DNA of 48,951 nt from an uncultured Collinsella sp. (GCA_959599635.1 CAUGJN010000003.1:1-48951); one strand, 5' to 3'; positions 15,438 to 24,587 are shown, numbered from the stretch's first letter. Program-made: numbers and translations. Notes: generated by a model not told the origin, from the sequence alone.

Positions 15438-16076
15438 CTAGACCGAAAAGACGATCTTGCGGCAGTTCCAGAAGTACTGGGCGCCCGAGATAACGGTCAG
15501 GACAACGGCAACGGCGTACAGGAAGCGCGACACCGAGTAGATGCCGAGCGTCAGCGCCAGCGGGCCAAGGTGCAAGCCGGCCATCGCAAAGACGCACAGG
15601 TAACCGCAGATGGAGACCATCGTGGTCGCCGTCTTGTACTTGCCAAGCTTATCGGCGGCAACGACCACGCCGGCGGCACTCGCGACCATGCGAAGGGCGC
15701 TCACCAGAAGCTCACGGAACAGGATAATGAACACGGACCACACGGTCACAGCGCCAAAATCCAAGAACAGCAGCAGAGCCGAGAACACCAGCAGCTTATC
15801 GGCGATGGGGTCCAAGAACTTACCGAAATCGGTAATCTCGTTGCGCGAGCGCGCCAGATAACCGTCGACCTTATCGGTGCACGACAGGATCACATACAGA
15901 ATGAAGGCAGCGGCGGCGAGCGGGCCGTCGAAGGTGCTCCAATCTGTACCGGCAACACTCGTGTGAGAAAGCGCCGACACGATCATGAACACCGGGATAA
16001 AGACGATGCGAACGCACGTCACGATGTTGGCGGGCGTCCAAACACTCGTCAGTTCCTTATTGCTCTCGTTTGCCAC
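15438..16076 (-). CDS. pgsA: CDP-diacylglycerol--glycerol-3-phosphate 3-phosphatidyltransferase
   Basis: 212 residues, multi-pass inner-membrane enzyme making phosphatidylglycerophosphate. The CDP-alcohol phosphotransferase signature is complete (DKVDGYLARSRNEITDFG followed by KFLDPIADK), with the Asp residues that hold metal. At least four hydrophobic segments follow. It starts with GTG preceded by AGGAGAG. It lies ten bases downstream of rimO and six upstream of cinA in one unit. Confidence 0.94.
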   Translation of the reverse strand: MANESNKELTSVWTPANIVTCVRIVFIPVFMIVSALSHTSVAGTDWSTFDGPLAAAAFILYVILSCTDKVDGYLARSRNEITDFGKFLDPIADKLLVFSALLLFLDFGAVTVWSVFIILFRELLVSALRMVASAAGVVVAADKLGKYKTATTMVSICGYLCVFAMAGLHLGPLALTLGIYSVSRFLYAVAVVLTVISGAQYFWNCRKIVFSV

Positions 16077-16085
16077 GATGCTCTC

Positions 16086-17435
16086 CTACTCCACAACATG
16101 GCCGATAAGCTCATAGCAGAAGCTATCGGTAAACTCGACCGTCAGAATATCGCCCACGGACGCCTCGCTGGCGTCCAAGTGCACCGCGCCATCGGAATCG
16201 GGCGCCTGGAACCAAGCGTGGCCGATCAGCTCGGCGCCGTCCTCGGTCTCCTCGATGCCGTCGACAATCACCTGGGCGCGCTCGCCCACATGTGCGGCGG
16301 TGGCGGCAAAACCGAGCGACTCGGCCAGGTCCATGGCCTCCTGGGCGCGCTCGAGCTTGACATCCTCATCGACCTGACCCTCCATCTTAGCGGCCAGGCT
16401 GCCCTCCTCCTGCGAGTAGGCAAAGACGCTCGTGTAGTCAAAGCCGACGGTGTCCATAAAGTCGATAAGGTCGCGGAACTCATCGTCGGTCTCGGTCGGG
16501 AAGCCGACCATGGCCGTGGAACGGATCACAATGCCGGGGATACGCTCACGCAGATCACGGAACAGGTCCTCGAGCTCCTGGCGCGAACCAGAACGGCGCA
16601 TAGCCTTGAGGATGCGCGCGTCGCAGTGCTGCACGGGGATATCGATATAAGGCAGTACCTCGGGCGTATCGCGAATCGTATCGATAAGCTCGTCGGTCAT
16701 GCCCTCGGGCTGCAGGTAGAGCACGCGGACCCAGACGTTGTGCGGGCGCACGGCCTCGGCGACGGCATGCAGCAGCTGCGCCAGATTGCGCGGCGAGCCA
16801 TCGGTGACGTCTTCGTCGGCAAAGTCGGTGCCCCAAATACCCGTGTCCTGGCCGATCAGCACGATCTCTCGCACGCCACCGGCAACCAAGTCGCGCACCT
16901 CGGAAATAATGCTCTCGGCATTGCGCGAGTGATAACGACCGCGGATATACGGGATCATGCAGAAGCTACAGAAGCGGTTGCAGCCATCGGAGATCTTGAC
17001 GTAGGCGACAGCGCCCTCGACGGTGCGCTTGACCTGAGGGATATAGGCCGCGATCTCACGCTCGACACCCAGCACGCCATCGATGACTGCCACGATGCCG
17101 TCTTCCTCGTCGGCCTTCACAAAGGCAGCGACCTCGGGCAGCTCGTCAGGCAGGTCGTCGCCATAGCGCGACGGCACACAGCCGCACATGACGATGGGGC
17201 AAGAACGAACGCCGTCCTGCACCTCGTTGGCGAGCTCGAGCGTGATCTCGATGCTCTCGGACGTTGCGGAGGCGAGGAACGAGCACGTATTGACGATGGC
17301 GATATCGGCCTCCTGCGGGTCGAATGCCTCCTCGTAGCCTGCGGCGGTCAAAAGAGAACGCATGCGGTCGGTATCGACCTCGTTCTTGGCGCACCCGAGG
17401 GTGATGTAGAGCACGGAGCCCAACGGTGTATCCAT
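16086..17435 (-). CDS. rimO: Ribosomal protein S12 methylthiotransferase RimO
   Basis: 449 residues. Radical-SAM enzyme that methylthiolates the conserved Asp of ribosomal protein S12. N-terminal cluster cysteines lie in TLGCAKNEVDTDRM, NTCSFL and CGCVPSRY; the radical-SAM motif is DGCNRFCSFCMIPYIRG. The LGCAKN-VD-D start and the R-G-YHSR segment distinguish RimO from MiaB and MtaB. A C-terminal TRAM domain is present. The AAAGGA ribosome site is about twelve bases from the ATG, rather far. Confidence 0.95.
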   Translation of the reverse strand: MDTPLGSVLYITLGCAKNEVDTDRMRSLLTAAGYEEAFDPQEADIAIVNTCSFLASATSESIEITLELANEVQDGVRSCPIVMCGCVPSRYGDDLPDELPEVAAFVKADEEDGIVAVIDGVLGVEREIAAYIPQVKRTVEGAVAYVKISDGCNRFCSFCMIPYIRGRYHSRNAESIISEVRDLVAGGVREIVLIGQDTGIWGTDFADEDVTDGSPRNLAQLLHAVAEAVRPHNVWVRVLYLQPEGMTDELIDTIRDTPEVLPYIDIPVQHCDARILKAMRRSGSRQELEDLFRDLRERIPGIVIRSTAMVGFPTETDDEFRDLIDFMDTVGFDYTSVFAYSQEEGSLAAKMEGQVDEDVKLERAQEAMDLAESLGFAATAAHVGERAQVIVDGIEETEDGAELIGHAWFQAPDSDGAVHLDASEASVGDILTVEFTDSFCYELIGHVVE

Positions 17436-17462
17436 GTTGGAGAGCGGTCCTTTCGAATGATA

Positions 17463-17960
17463 TTAGCGGTAGTTGGTGAACTGCAGCGGCTGGCCGTAGT
17501 CCTGGTCGCGCAGGAACTGAATCACGGTCTGCAACGCGTCCTTCGAAGCAGAGGAAACACGCAGCTTGTCAGCTTCGATGGTCACCTTGACCTTGAGCTT
17601 TTGGTCCTTGATGTCCTTGTTAATCTTCTTGGCGGTCGCCTGGTCGATACCCTCGACGATATGGCCGAGCACGCGCACGGTGCCGCCCGATGCCGCCTGC
17701 GGAGCATCCCACGAAACAGCCTTGAGGTCGATACCGCGCTTGATGAGCTTGGAGCTCAGGACATCGATGATCTGCTTGGAGACAAAGTCGGCCGGGGCGT
17801 TGATCGTAAAGAGCTTGTCGCCCTTCGAAAGCTCAATCGTGGCGCCGGAATCCTTCAGGTCATAGCGCTGGGAAATCTCGCGCGTGGTCTGCTGGAAGGC
17901 GTTGTCGACCTCTTGCATATTGACCTCGGACACGACGTCGAAGCTGGAATCTTTAGCCAT
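17463..17960 (-). CDS. yajQ: YajQ family nucleotide-binding protein
   Basis: 165 residues, the normal length. It begins SFDVVSEVNMQEVDNAFQQ and carries the duplicated ferredoxin-like fold typical of UPF0234/YajQ (KRGIDLKAVSW, KKINKDIKDQKLKVKVTIEADKLRVSS). Homologues bind nucleotides, and one in Xanthomonas binds cyclic di-GMP. The function here is not known. AAAGGA precedes the ATG. It sits between rodZ and rimO. Confidence 0.93.
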   Translation of the reverse strand: MAKDSSFDVVSEVNMQEVDNAFQQTTREISQRYDLKDSGATIELSKGDKLFTINAPADFVSKQIIDVLSSKLIKRGIDLKAVSWDAPQAASGGTVRVLGHIVEGIDQATAKKINKDIKDQKLKVKVTIEADKLRVSSASKDALQTVIQFLRDQDYGQPLQFTNYR

Positions 17961-17986
17961 GATGTTTCCTTTCGCGTACGAGCGGC

Positions 17987-19498
17987 TTAATAGCTATCGT
18001 ACGAATAGTCGGTAGAATCGGTGGGCGTCTGACCGTCAGTTGCGGCATCGGCGCCATCCGTGGACTGGGCATCGGTGCCGTCGGTGGTATCGGTACCGTC
18101 GGTGGTGTCGGCACCATCAGAACTTTCACCATTCTCGGAATCGGTCGTCTCCTTCTTGGGAACGGTGATCGTCACACGCGCCACGCCCGAAGTCTTGGTG
18201 TCGTAACGGACCTTTTCGCCATTCTTGGTAACGGTGACATCGGAAGGCTTGGACGTGGTGATCTCGATCGAGGACTCGGGCGTGTACTCCTGCTCAAAGG
18301 GGCCAGTCGCCTGGGCGCCATAGACCGACTTTCCGTCGACCTTGACCTCAATCCACGCGGTCTTTCCCTTGGCAACGGAGACCTTGACCTTCGTTGCCTC
18401 GTTCTCTTCCTTTTTAGCCGTCGTCTTGGTGGCGTCCGAACCGGTCGACTCATCCGTCGCCTCATCGGTGTCTTCGTCCTCGTCGACCGTTTCGGTCTTC
18501 TTAGAAGACTTCTTGGTCGTCGTCTTGGTAACAGCGGGCGTCTCGGGCGTGGTCTCGGGCGTCGAAGATGCGCAGCCGCGCAGAAGTACCACGATGAGCA
18601 CGATCAGCAGCAACGCCACGGCACCGATACCGGCGTAGACGATACGCGGATCGAGCCCGTTGTTTTGAGGAGCACGGGAACCGCCGCGTCCACGACTGGA
18701 ACTGCTGCGGCCGCCTCCCTGAGGCATACGGCCACGATTGCTATCGGAACGGCCGCAATAGCCACCCTGGCCCTGAAGGCTGCGCTGACCCGAGCGGGGC
18801 GCAAGTTCACCGCGGCCTTGATAGCCACGCTGGCCCGCACGCGGAGCCGAAGAGCGCTGGCCATACGGCTGTGGTTGAGAGCGAAGACGCGGCGTCACCT
18901 GCGTGGTATCGGCGTCCGCATAGCCACTGCGAGAGCGTCCGGTGGAGACACCACGGTGACCGCGATCGGAATAGCCGCCGTCGCCGTAGCCGGCACGAGG
19001 GTCACGCGCCACGCCGCGGGCAGCGGGAAGTGCACGGTCCTCGGGCATCGGCGTACTGCGGAACCGGTCACGCTGCGAGCGAATCTCCTCGCCCGAACCC
19101 GTCTCGGTAATATAACCGGCCTGCTGAGGACGCTGTCCATAGCGAGTCGAACGACCGCCCTGAACCATCAGGAAGCGCCCGTTATCGACAGAGGAACGCG
19201 AATTGACGTAGCCGGCGGCGTCCTGGAAACGACCGCCCTGCTGCGACGTCTCGCGTTCGTATGCCATCAGTTCGTCAAAGTAGGCATTGACGACCTCGCG
19301 CGGATTGAGGCCCAAAAAACGAGCATAGCTCGAAATCATGCCCTGCGCATAGCCGCGCGGCGGCATCGAAGCAAAGTTACCGGTCTCGAAAAACTCGATG
19401 ATCTGCGGCCTGATTTTGATGGTGTTGGCGACCTGCTGAATGGAAAGGCCCATTCGGCGACGCTGCTCGAGCAGCATGTCACCAAAGCGTGCAGCCAT
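17987..19498 (-). CDS. RodZ-like HTH membrane protein with long low-complexity linker
   Basis: 503 residues. The N-terminal HTH_25 domain (residues 4-75: FGDMLLEQRRRMGLSIQQVA, with the family's R-YAQGMISSYARFLGL) is followed by about 200 residues rich in Arg, Gly, Gln and Ser, one membrane helix (287-307), a Thr/Lys/Glu segment, a DUF4115-like extracellular beta domain (about 370-455), and a Thr/Asp/Gly tail with TDGTDTTDGTD repeats. RodZ links the rod-shape machinery to MreB in rods. Family position (near ftsK and pgsA) matches Bacillus ymfM. The ATG overlaps the ftsK stop (TGATG). Linker and tail are far longer than in typical RodZ. Confidence 0.88.
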   Translation of the reverse strand: MAARFGDMLLEQRRRMGLSIQQVANTIKIRPQIIEFFETGNFASMPPRGYAQGMISSYARFLGLNPREVVNAYFDELMAYERETSQQGGRFQDAAGYVNSRSSVDNGRFLMVQGGRSTRYGQRPQQAGYITETGSGEEIRSQRDRFRSTPMPEDRALPAARGVARDPRAGYGDGGYSDRGHRGVSTGRSRSGYADADTTQVTPRLRSQPQPYGQRSSAPRAGQRGYQGRGELAPRSGQRSLQGQGGYCGRSDSNRGRMPQGGGRSSSSRGRGGSRAPQNNGLDPRIVYAGIGAVALLLIVLIVVLLRGCASSTPETTPETPAVTKTTTKKSSKKTETVDEDEDTDEATDESTGSDATKTTAKKEENEATKVKVSVAKGKTAWIEVKVDGKSVYGAQATGPFEQEYTPESSIEITTSKPSDVTVTKNGEKVRYDTKTSGVARVTITVPKKETTDSENGESSDGADTTDGTDTTDGTDAQSTDGADAATDGQTPTDSTDYSYDSY

Positions 19499-22275
19499 CA
19501 GAATCCTCCAAACTCACGATCTTCACGTGCCATCTCGGCGTCGACAGATTCCAGCGCGGCAAGCCCCTCCTCGTCCAAAAGGACCTCGCGCGGCTTGGAA
19601 CCGTCGGGCGGGCCGACGACACCCTTTTCTTCCAGCATGTCCATAATACGCCCGGCACGCGCATAGCCAACCTTCAGACGACGTTGCAGGCCAGATGTGG
19701 AGCCAAGCTGCGATTCCACCACAATATGGGCGGCTTCCCAAATGAGTGGATCATCGTCTTGCGGCTCGGCTACTCCGGTGCGGACAATGCCTCCGCCACC
19801 CGCCATGGACATGGAAGCGGGCGCCACGGCAGACAGGATCTCCTCATGGTAGTCTGGCTCACTCTGCGACTTGACGAACTCGACAATCTCGTTGATCTCA
19901 TCATCCGAGACAAAGCAGCCCTGGATACGGCGGGGCTTGCCCCAGTCGACCTTGGAGAACAGCATGTCGCCCAAACCGGTGAGCTTCTCGGCGCCCATCT
20001 GGTCGATGATGACGCGCGAGTCGATGCCCGTGGCGACGTTAAAGGCGATGCGGTTGGTGATGTTGGCCTTGATGAGGCCCGTCACCACGTTGGAGCTGGG
20101 GCGCTGCGTGGCAACGATAAGATGAATACCGGCGGCACGGCCCAGCTGTGCAATACGCACGATCGAGGCCTCGACATCCTTACCGGCGACCATCATCAGG
20201 TCAGAGAGCTCGTCAATGATAATGACAAGGTAGGGCATCTTTTGCGGCGGGTTGTCGTAATGCTCAAACTCGCCAGCAGCCTGCTTTTCGTTGTAGGTCG
20301 AGATCTTACGCACGTTGAGACGCTCGAAGACCTTCAGGCGACGCTCCATCTCGGACACAGCCCATTGCAGAGCGCTCGCGGCCTGCTTGGGCTCGGTCAC
20401 CACGGGCACATAGAGATGCGGCAGACCGTTATAGCCCGCAAGCTCGACACGCTTGGGGTCGACCATGATCAGGCGAACGTCCTCGGGAAGGGCGCGCATG
20501 AGCAAGGTCGTGATGATGGAATTGATCATCACCGACTTACCAGAACCGGTCGTACCGGCAATCAACAGGTGAGGCATCTTGGCGAGGTCGGCGACAACCG
20601 GCGTGCCCTCGGCGTCGCGGCCGATGGCGAGCTCGAGCGGACCGCCCTTCACATAGGGCAGCACGTCGCCCAGATTGACGTTCTGGCGCTTGCGGTTGGG
20701 AATCTCGATGCCCACGAGCGAGGTGCCGGGGATCGGGGCAAAGATACGCACCGACTGGGCAGCGAGCGAAAGCGCGATATCGTCCTCGAGGCTCGAGATT
20801 TTGCTCACACGCTCGCCCTCACCGGGCTGCAGCTTAAAGGTCGTCACCGTGGGGCCGGCGATCCAGCCGACCACGCGGGCACTGCGGCCAAACTCAAGCA
20901 AGGTGGATTGCAGTGACTCAGCGGTCTGCTCCAGCTCCTTGTCCGAAGACGCAGCGGAAGCCGACTGCGGGTTGGCATGCAGGATTTCGAGCGGCGGAAG
21001 CTTGAGGCCGTCCTCTTCTTCGCCCTCGTTATCTGCGGCGCCGTCATCCACTCCCCCATCACGAGCCGCAGCCGATTCGATAGCACTCGTGGCAGGCGCA
21101 TCGGCAACCTTGGGATGCTTCAGGAAGTCGGGAATCTGAGGTGCGGCCGAGACGGGATTCACGGCAAACGGCGGCTCGGACTCGTCAACCTTGTCCGGAT
21201 CGTCCTCCATCGAAAGCTGTCCAGTGACCTGCCCGCGCTTGGCGTGGCGACGCGGCAGCAAGGTTGTCTTGGCGGTCTCGAGCGGAGCCTCGTCGTCCTC
21301 GTCGTCACCCTCGGTGAGCTCAATCTCGCTATCGGACCAAGACGGGTCGGGCTCGCTTGTGTTGAGCTTGGGCGCAGCCTTGCCCTTCTTGGCATGGCGG
21401 CGCGGCAGCAGCGTGGTCTTGGCGCGCTCGGCTTCAACCGACTCGGATACGTCGACAAATGGGTCATCGTCCTCGTCGTCATCCAAAACCGGGTCGACAT
21501 CGCCACCCATGACCGTGGTCACCGCGGCGTCAGTCCCCTTCTGGCGCAGAATGCTCAGGTGCGGACGAGCGACGCCGGGAACAGACAGGGCCTCTTCATC
21601 GCCCCACGGGCTCGCATTGACATCGGCACGTCGACGCTCGGCAAAATCGGCAGCGCGATCGCGTGCGGAGCGCAAAACGCCACCCACCGAAAAGCCGATA
21701 ATGACCAAACCAACGACGACAAGCCCCAGCAAGACAACCATGGCGATAGGTTTACCCAGGGCGTTTTGCAAGGCACTTGCGATAAAGGCGCCAATGTAGC
21801 TGCCCGACACGGAAAGGTTCTGCGGCGTAAACATAAGGTCGCACGAATCGCTCGTGCCCGGCACCATCAGCGAAAGAATGGAGACGACGGCGATAAAGAC
21901 CAAGGCGCCGCCCGCAACAGAGCGCACGTTGAGCGGCGAGTCCTCACCCAAAAAGAGCGTGGCGGCAAACAGCAAGATGACGATCGGCAGCACGTAGGCG
22001 CCCAGACCAAAGCCCAGGTGGTAGAAACCGGCAACCGCAGCCGTCACGGGCGCTGTTGTCGGAGAGATCACGGCAATGAAGGACGCGATCGCCAAAACGG
22101 CGATGACCACACCGGCGATATCGCGATTGGCCGAAGGCTCGACCAAGGGCTCAAAATCGTCGAAGTCTGCCTCATGGCCCTTATTGGCACGAAGATGGGA
22201 ACCGGCACCCTTAGCAGATGCCGGTTGGTTGTTGGCCTTATTGCCTTTGGCGTTTTGTGCAGATCCGCGCGCCAA
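19498..22275 (-). CDS. ftsK: DNA translocase FtsK/SpoIIIE
   Basis: 925 residues. Septum-located ATPase that pumps chromosome ends into daughter cells. N-terminal membrane segments lie between residues 52 and 200, followed by an acidic linker (about 205-425), the alpha-beta motor (Walker A GTTGSGKS at 574-581, Walker B VIIIDELSDL) and a C-terminal winged-helix gamma domain (about 860-925, SGLQRRLKVGYARAGRIMDML), which reads chromosome polarity sequences. The linker contains two near-identical copies of AKTTLLPRRHAK exactly 50 residues apart. The start is TTG, after GGAGG six bases upstream that lies beside the rnj stop. Confidence 0.96.
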   Translation of the reverse strand: MARGSAQNAKGNKANNQPASAKGAGSHLRANKGHEADFDDFEPLVEPSANRDIAGVVIAVLAIASFIAVISPTTAPVTAAVAGFYHLGFGLGAYVLPIVILLFAATLFLGEDSPLNVRSVAGGALVFIAVVSILSLMVPGTSDSCDLMFTPQNLSVSGSYIGAFIASALQNALGKPIAMVVLLGLVVVGLVIIGFSVGGVLRSARDRAADFAERRRADVNASPWGDEEALSVPGVARPHLSILRQKGTDAAVTTVMGGDVDPVLDDDEDDDPFVDVSESVEAERAKTTLLPRRHAKKGKAAPKLNTSEPDPSWSDSEIELTEGDDEDDEAPLETAKTTLLPRRHAKRGQVTGQLSMEDDPDKVDESEPPFAVNPVSAAPQIPDFLKHPKVADAPATSAIESAAARDGGVDDGAADNEGEEEDGLKLPPLEILHANPQSASAASSDKELEQTAESLQSTLLEFGRSARVVGWIAGPTVTTFKLQPGEGERVSKISSLEDDIALSLAAQSVRIFAPIPGTSLVGIEIPNRKRQNVNLGDVLPYVKGGPLELAIGRDAEGTPVVADLAKMPHLLIAGTTGSGKSVMINSIITTLLMRALPEDVRLIMVDPKRVELAGYNGLPHLYVPVVTEPKQAASALQWAVSEMERRLKVFERLNVRKISTYNEKQAAGEFEHYDNPPQKMPYLVIIIDELSDLMMVAGKDVEASIVRIAQLGRAAGIHLIVATQRPSSNVVTGLIKANITNRIAFNVATGIDSRVIIDQMGAEKLTGLGDMLFSKVDWGKPRRIQGCFVSDDEINEIVEFVKSQSEPDYHEEILSAVAPASMSMAGGGGIVRTGVAEPQDDDPLIWEAAHIVVESQLGSTSGLQRRLKVGYARAGRIMDMLEEKGVVGPPDGSKPREVLLDEEGLAALESVDAEMAREDREFGGF

Positions 22276-22276
22276 A

Positions 22277-23947
22277 CTAAACCTCCATGACGACCGGGAT
22301 GATCATCGGGCGAGTGCGCGTACGGCTCCAGATAAAGTTGGAGAGCGAGTCGCGCACGGCCTTGCGAATGGCGTCGGAACCGCTGCTGGTAAAGCTGAAC
22401 TTGCCCTTCTCGATCGTCTTCATGATGGACGCGGAGGCATCCTCGGAGAACTGGTCGTCGATGGCAAACGAAACGCCGCGGCCCGAGAACTCGATGGCCT
22501 CGATCTTCTTGTGTTTGAGGGAGACGATGGCAACAGCCGTAACCATACCGTCGTTGGCGAGCTTCTGGCGATCGCGCAGGACGATGGGGTCGGTATCGCC
22601 GATGCGCAGACCGTCGACGTAGACGACGCCGGACTCGACGGGCGTGCCGCGCTTGACGATACCACCGCGCATCTCGAGCGTGTCGCCGTTATCGAGGATA
22701 AAGATATGATCGTCCTTGATGCCCATCTTGCGGGCCAGCTGGGCATGGGCGCGCAGATGCACGGCCTCACCGTGAACCGGCATAAAGTACGTGGGCTTGG
22801 CCATGGCCATCAGGAGCTTGAGCTCCTCCTGGCTACCGTGACCCGAGACGTGGACGAGAGCGCGGTTCTTATCCCACACGTCGCAGCCGAGCTTGGCCAG
22901 GCTGTTGACGACCTGCTGGACGGCCTTCTCGTTGCCAGGAACGGGAGTTGCCGAGAGGATAACGGTATCGCCCTCGTGAATGGAGAGCGTCTTGTGCTCG
23001 CCATTGGCCATGCGGGACAGAGCCGACAGCGGCTCGCCCTGCGAACCAGTGCACATGACGACGATCTTGTCGTCAGGCAGGTTATCGATATCGAAGGCAT
23101 CGATGATATCGGCATCATCGATGTTGAGATAACCGAGCTCGCGCGCCACGCGGGTGTTCGTGAGCATGGAGCGACCGGTCACAACGACCTTACGGCCGCA
23201 CTTGCGGGCGGCATCGCAGATCTGCTGCAAACGATGGATGTGGCTCGAGAACGACGCGACGAACACGCGACCCGGGGCGTTCTTGATGGCGTGCAGCAGG
23301 TTGGGACCAACCTCGGCCTCGGACTTGGTAAAGCCGGGAACCGTGGCGTTGGTAGAGTCGGAAAGCAGCAGGTCGATGCCCTGCTTGGCAAAGCGGCTGA
23401 TAGCGGCATAGTCGGGCGTGACGCCGTCGATGGGCGTCTGGTCAAGCTTAAAGTCACCCGTGTGCATAACGGTGCCCTGATTGGTGCGGATGAACACGCC
23501 CAGAGCGCCGGGGATGGAGTGCGTCATCGAGAAGAAGTCGAGCGAGATGCCGCCGAGGTTGACATGGCTGCCGCCCTTGACCTCGCGGAACTTGGGTGCG
23601 CGGATGCGGAACTCAGAAAGCTTGCCCTCGATAAAGCCAAGCGTCAGCTTGCTCGAGAAGATGGGCACCTTATTGTTGAGGTCCTGCAGCAGATACGGAA
23701 GCGAACCGGTGTGGTCCTCGTGGCCGTGGGTGACGACGATACCGCGGAGCTTCTCCTCGTTCTCTAGAACATAGGTGTAGTCGGGAAGCACCAGGTCGAT
23801 ACCGGGCTGGGAGTCATCGGGGAACATGAGGCCGGCGTCGACGAGCACCATGTCGTCGCCGCACTCGAAGACCGTCATGTTCTTGCCGATGCCATCAAGG
23901 CCGCCGAGCGGGATGATCTTCAAGGGAGATGATTTTTTAGCTGCCAT
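22277..23947 (-). CDS. rnj: Ribonuclease J
   Basis: 556 residues. Metallo-beta-lactamase/beta-CASP nuclease with 5'-3' exo- and endonuclease activity in RNA turnover and rRNA maturation. The zinc motif is THGHEDHTG; further metal ligands lie in MTHSIPGALGV and HTGDFKLD, with the beta-CASP motifs SHIHRL and HVSGHG. The typical C-terminal RNase J domain follows. AAAGGA lies about 15 bases from the ATG, further than usual. Together with rny and pnp it gives a Firmicutes-like decay machinery. The stop is adjacent to the ftsK start. Confidence 0.96.
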   Translation of the reverse strand: MAAKKSSPLKIIPLGGLDGIGKNMTVFECGDDMVLVDAGLMFPDDSQPGIDLVLPDYTYVLENEEKLRGIVVTHGHEDHTGSLPYLLQDLNNKVPIFSSKLTLGFIEGKLSEFRIRAPKFREVKGGSHVNLGGISLDFFSMTHSIPGALGVFIRTNQGTVMHTGDFKLDQTPIDGVTPDYAAISRFAKQGIDLLLSDSTNATVPGFTKSEAEVGPNLLHAIKNAPGRVFVASFSSHIHRLQQICDAARKCGRKVVVTGRSMLTNTRVARELGYLNIDDADIIDAFDIDNLPDDKIVVMCTGSQGEPLSALSRMANGEHKTLSIHEGDTVILSATPVPGNEKAVQQVVNSLAKLGCDVWDKNRALVHVSGHGSQEELKLLMAMAKPTYFMPVHGEAVHLRAHAQLARKMGIKDDHIFILDNGDTLEMRGGIVKRGTPVESGVVYVDGLRIGDTDPIVLRDRQKLANDGMVTAVAIVSLKHKKIEAIEFSGRGVSFAIDDQFSEDASASIMKTIEKGKFSFTSSGSDAIRKAVRDSLSNFIWSRTRTRPMIIPVVMEV

Positions 23948-24135
23948 AGGTTAGTGTGGTTTCCTTTCTTCGAAACGGGTCTGAAACAACCGACGGGGCG
24001 CTTCTGGCAAACCGACCGCCGGGAACGTACAAACATGCATCGCAGAGTCGATGCAGTAACCACAGTATGATACCCATTTGCACAACAACAGACCACCCAT
24101 GCATCAAAGCCCCATCTGAACCGGTCTATCCCGCC

Positions 24136-24268
24136 GGTTTCCCGTGGGGCGGGCACTGATGAAGTTTCCTGCTCTACAGTCCTGCTCACGACGGAGGCCA
24201 CATTAAGTGGCCTCCTGTTCGTGCGGAACTCGCGATAAACTTCATCAGTGCCCGCCCCACGGGAAACC
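24136..24268. repeat. Structured repeat element, copy 1, with 32-bp terminal inverted repeats
   Basis: Perfect 32-bp inverted ends (24136-24167 with 24237-24268) enclose a 69-base core. The core carries hairpin GGAGGCCAC/GTGGCCTCC (24193-24201 with 24207-24215), flanked by CACGA/TCGTG. Read on the minus strand the core runs from ATCGCGAGTTCCGCACG through the hairpin to GCAGGACTGTAGAGCAGG. It shares this core, in inverted orientation, with copy 2 at 24424-24506. It is non-coding and lies in the leader region of rnj. Confidence 0.8.
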
Positions 24269-24288
24269 TGCCAATTAGGGACAGGTTT
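24264..24288. repeat. Short palindrome next to the copy 1 repeat
   Basis: AAACCTG (24264-24270) and CAGGTTT (24282-24288) around CCAATTAGGGA. It overlaps the end of copy 1. Short motifs of the GGGACAGG type often accompany REP-like elements, but none can be assigned here. Bases 24289-24423 show nothing further I can name apart from a single TTTTGGTC. Confidence 0.35.
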
Positions 24289-24423
24289 ATTTTGGTCGAT
24301 TTTATCTGGGGAAATGCTGCAGCGTCTATCTACAAATCCGAAATCTGACTACTGAATAGACTGTCTAACTAAATTGCGAGCGGCACTAACCAGTCCTTTT
24401 GCTTGCGCCCGGGAGGGCCGCAT

Positions 24424-24506
24424 ATGAAGTTTATCGCGAGTTCCGCACGCAAAGGAAAGCACTTAATGTGCTTTCCGTCTTGCGCAGGACTGTAGAGCAG
24501 GAAACT
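24424..24506. repeat. Structured repeat element, copy 2, with covarying hairpin
   Basis: The plus strand matches the minus strand of copy 1: ATGAAGTTTATCGCGAGTT, then CCGCACG, a hairpin, then GCAGGACTGTAGAGCAGG. The hairpin is GGAAAGCAC/GTGCTTTCC (24454-24462 with 24468-24476), with the same TTAAT loop. Three stem positions differ from copy 1, and all three are compensated on the opposite arm. The GC-rich 32-bp ends of copy 1 are replaced here by only loosely similar sequence. Confidence 0.78.
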
Positions 24507-24535
24507 TTACCCGCGGCCCCCGCCGGGAACAGCAA

Positions 24536-24564
24536 AAGGGCGACCCCTGTCCGGAGTCGCCCTT
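24536..24564 (-). terminator. Terminator of pnp
   Basis: Nine-base-pair stem AAGGGCGAC/GTCGCCCTT followed on the minus strand by TTTTGCTG, 23 bases beyond the pnp stop. Confidence 0.85.
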
Positions 24565-24587
24565 GCGGTGCTGGTTATGTACGGCTG

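Noticed and set aside
14949..17990. A 1013-codon open frame on the plus strand across cinA, pgsA, rimO and yajQ
   Set aside because: It is wholly antisense to four well-conserved genes, has an Asp/His/Arg/Gly-biased composition typical of reverse frames in GC-rich DNA, and has no recognisable domain.
22076..23767. A 563-codon plus-strand frame opposite rnj and the ftsK start
   Set aside because: Antisense shadow of RNase J with no homology and no ribosome site of note.
23956..24159. A 67-codon plus-strand frame in the pnp-rnj gap
   Set aside because: No ribosome site and no homology; it overlaps the rnj leader and the repeat arm.
24289..24300. TTTTGGTC in the pnp-rnj gap as another ladder
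   Set aside because: One unit only; no further CCAAA/TTTGG core at 11-bp steps on either side.
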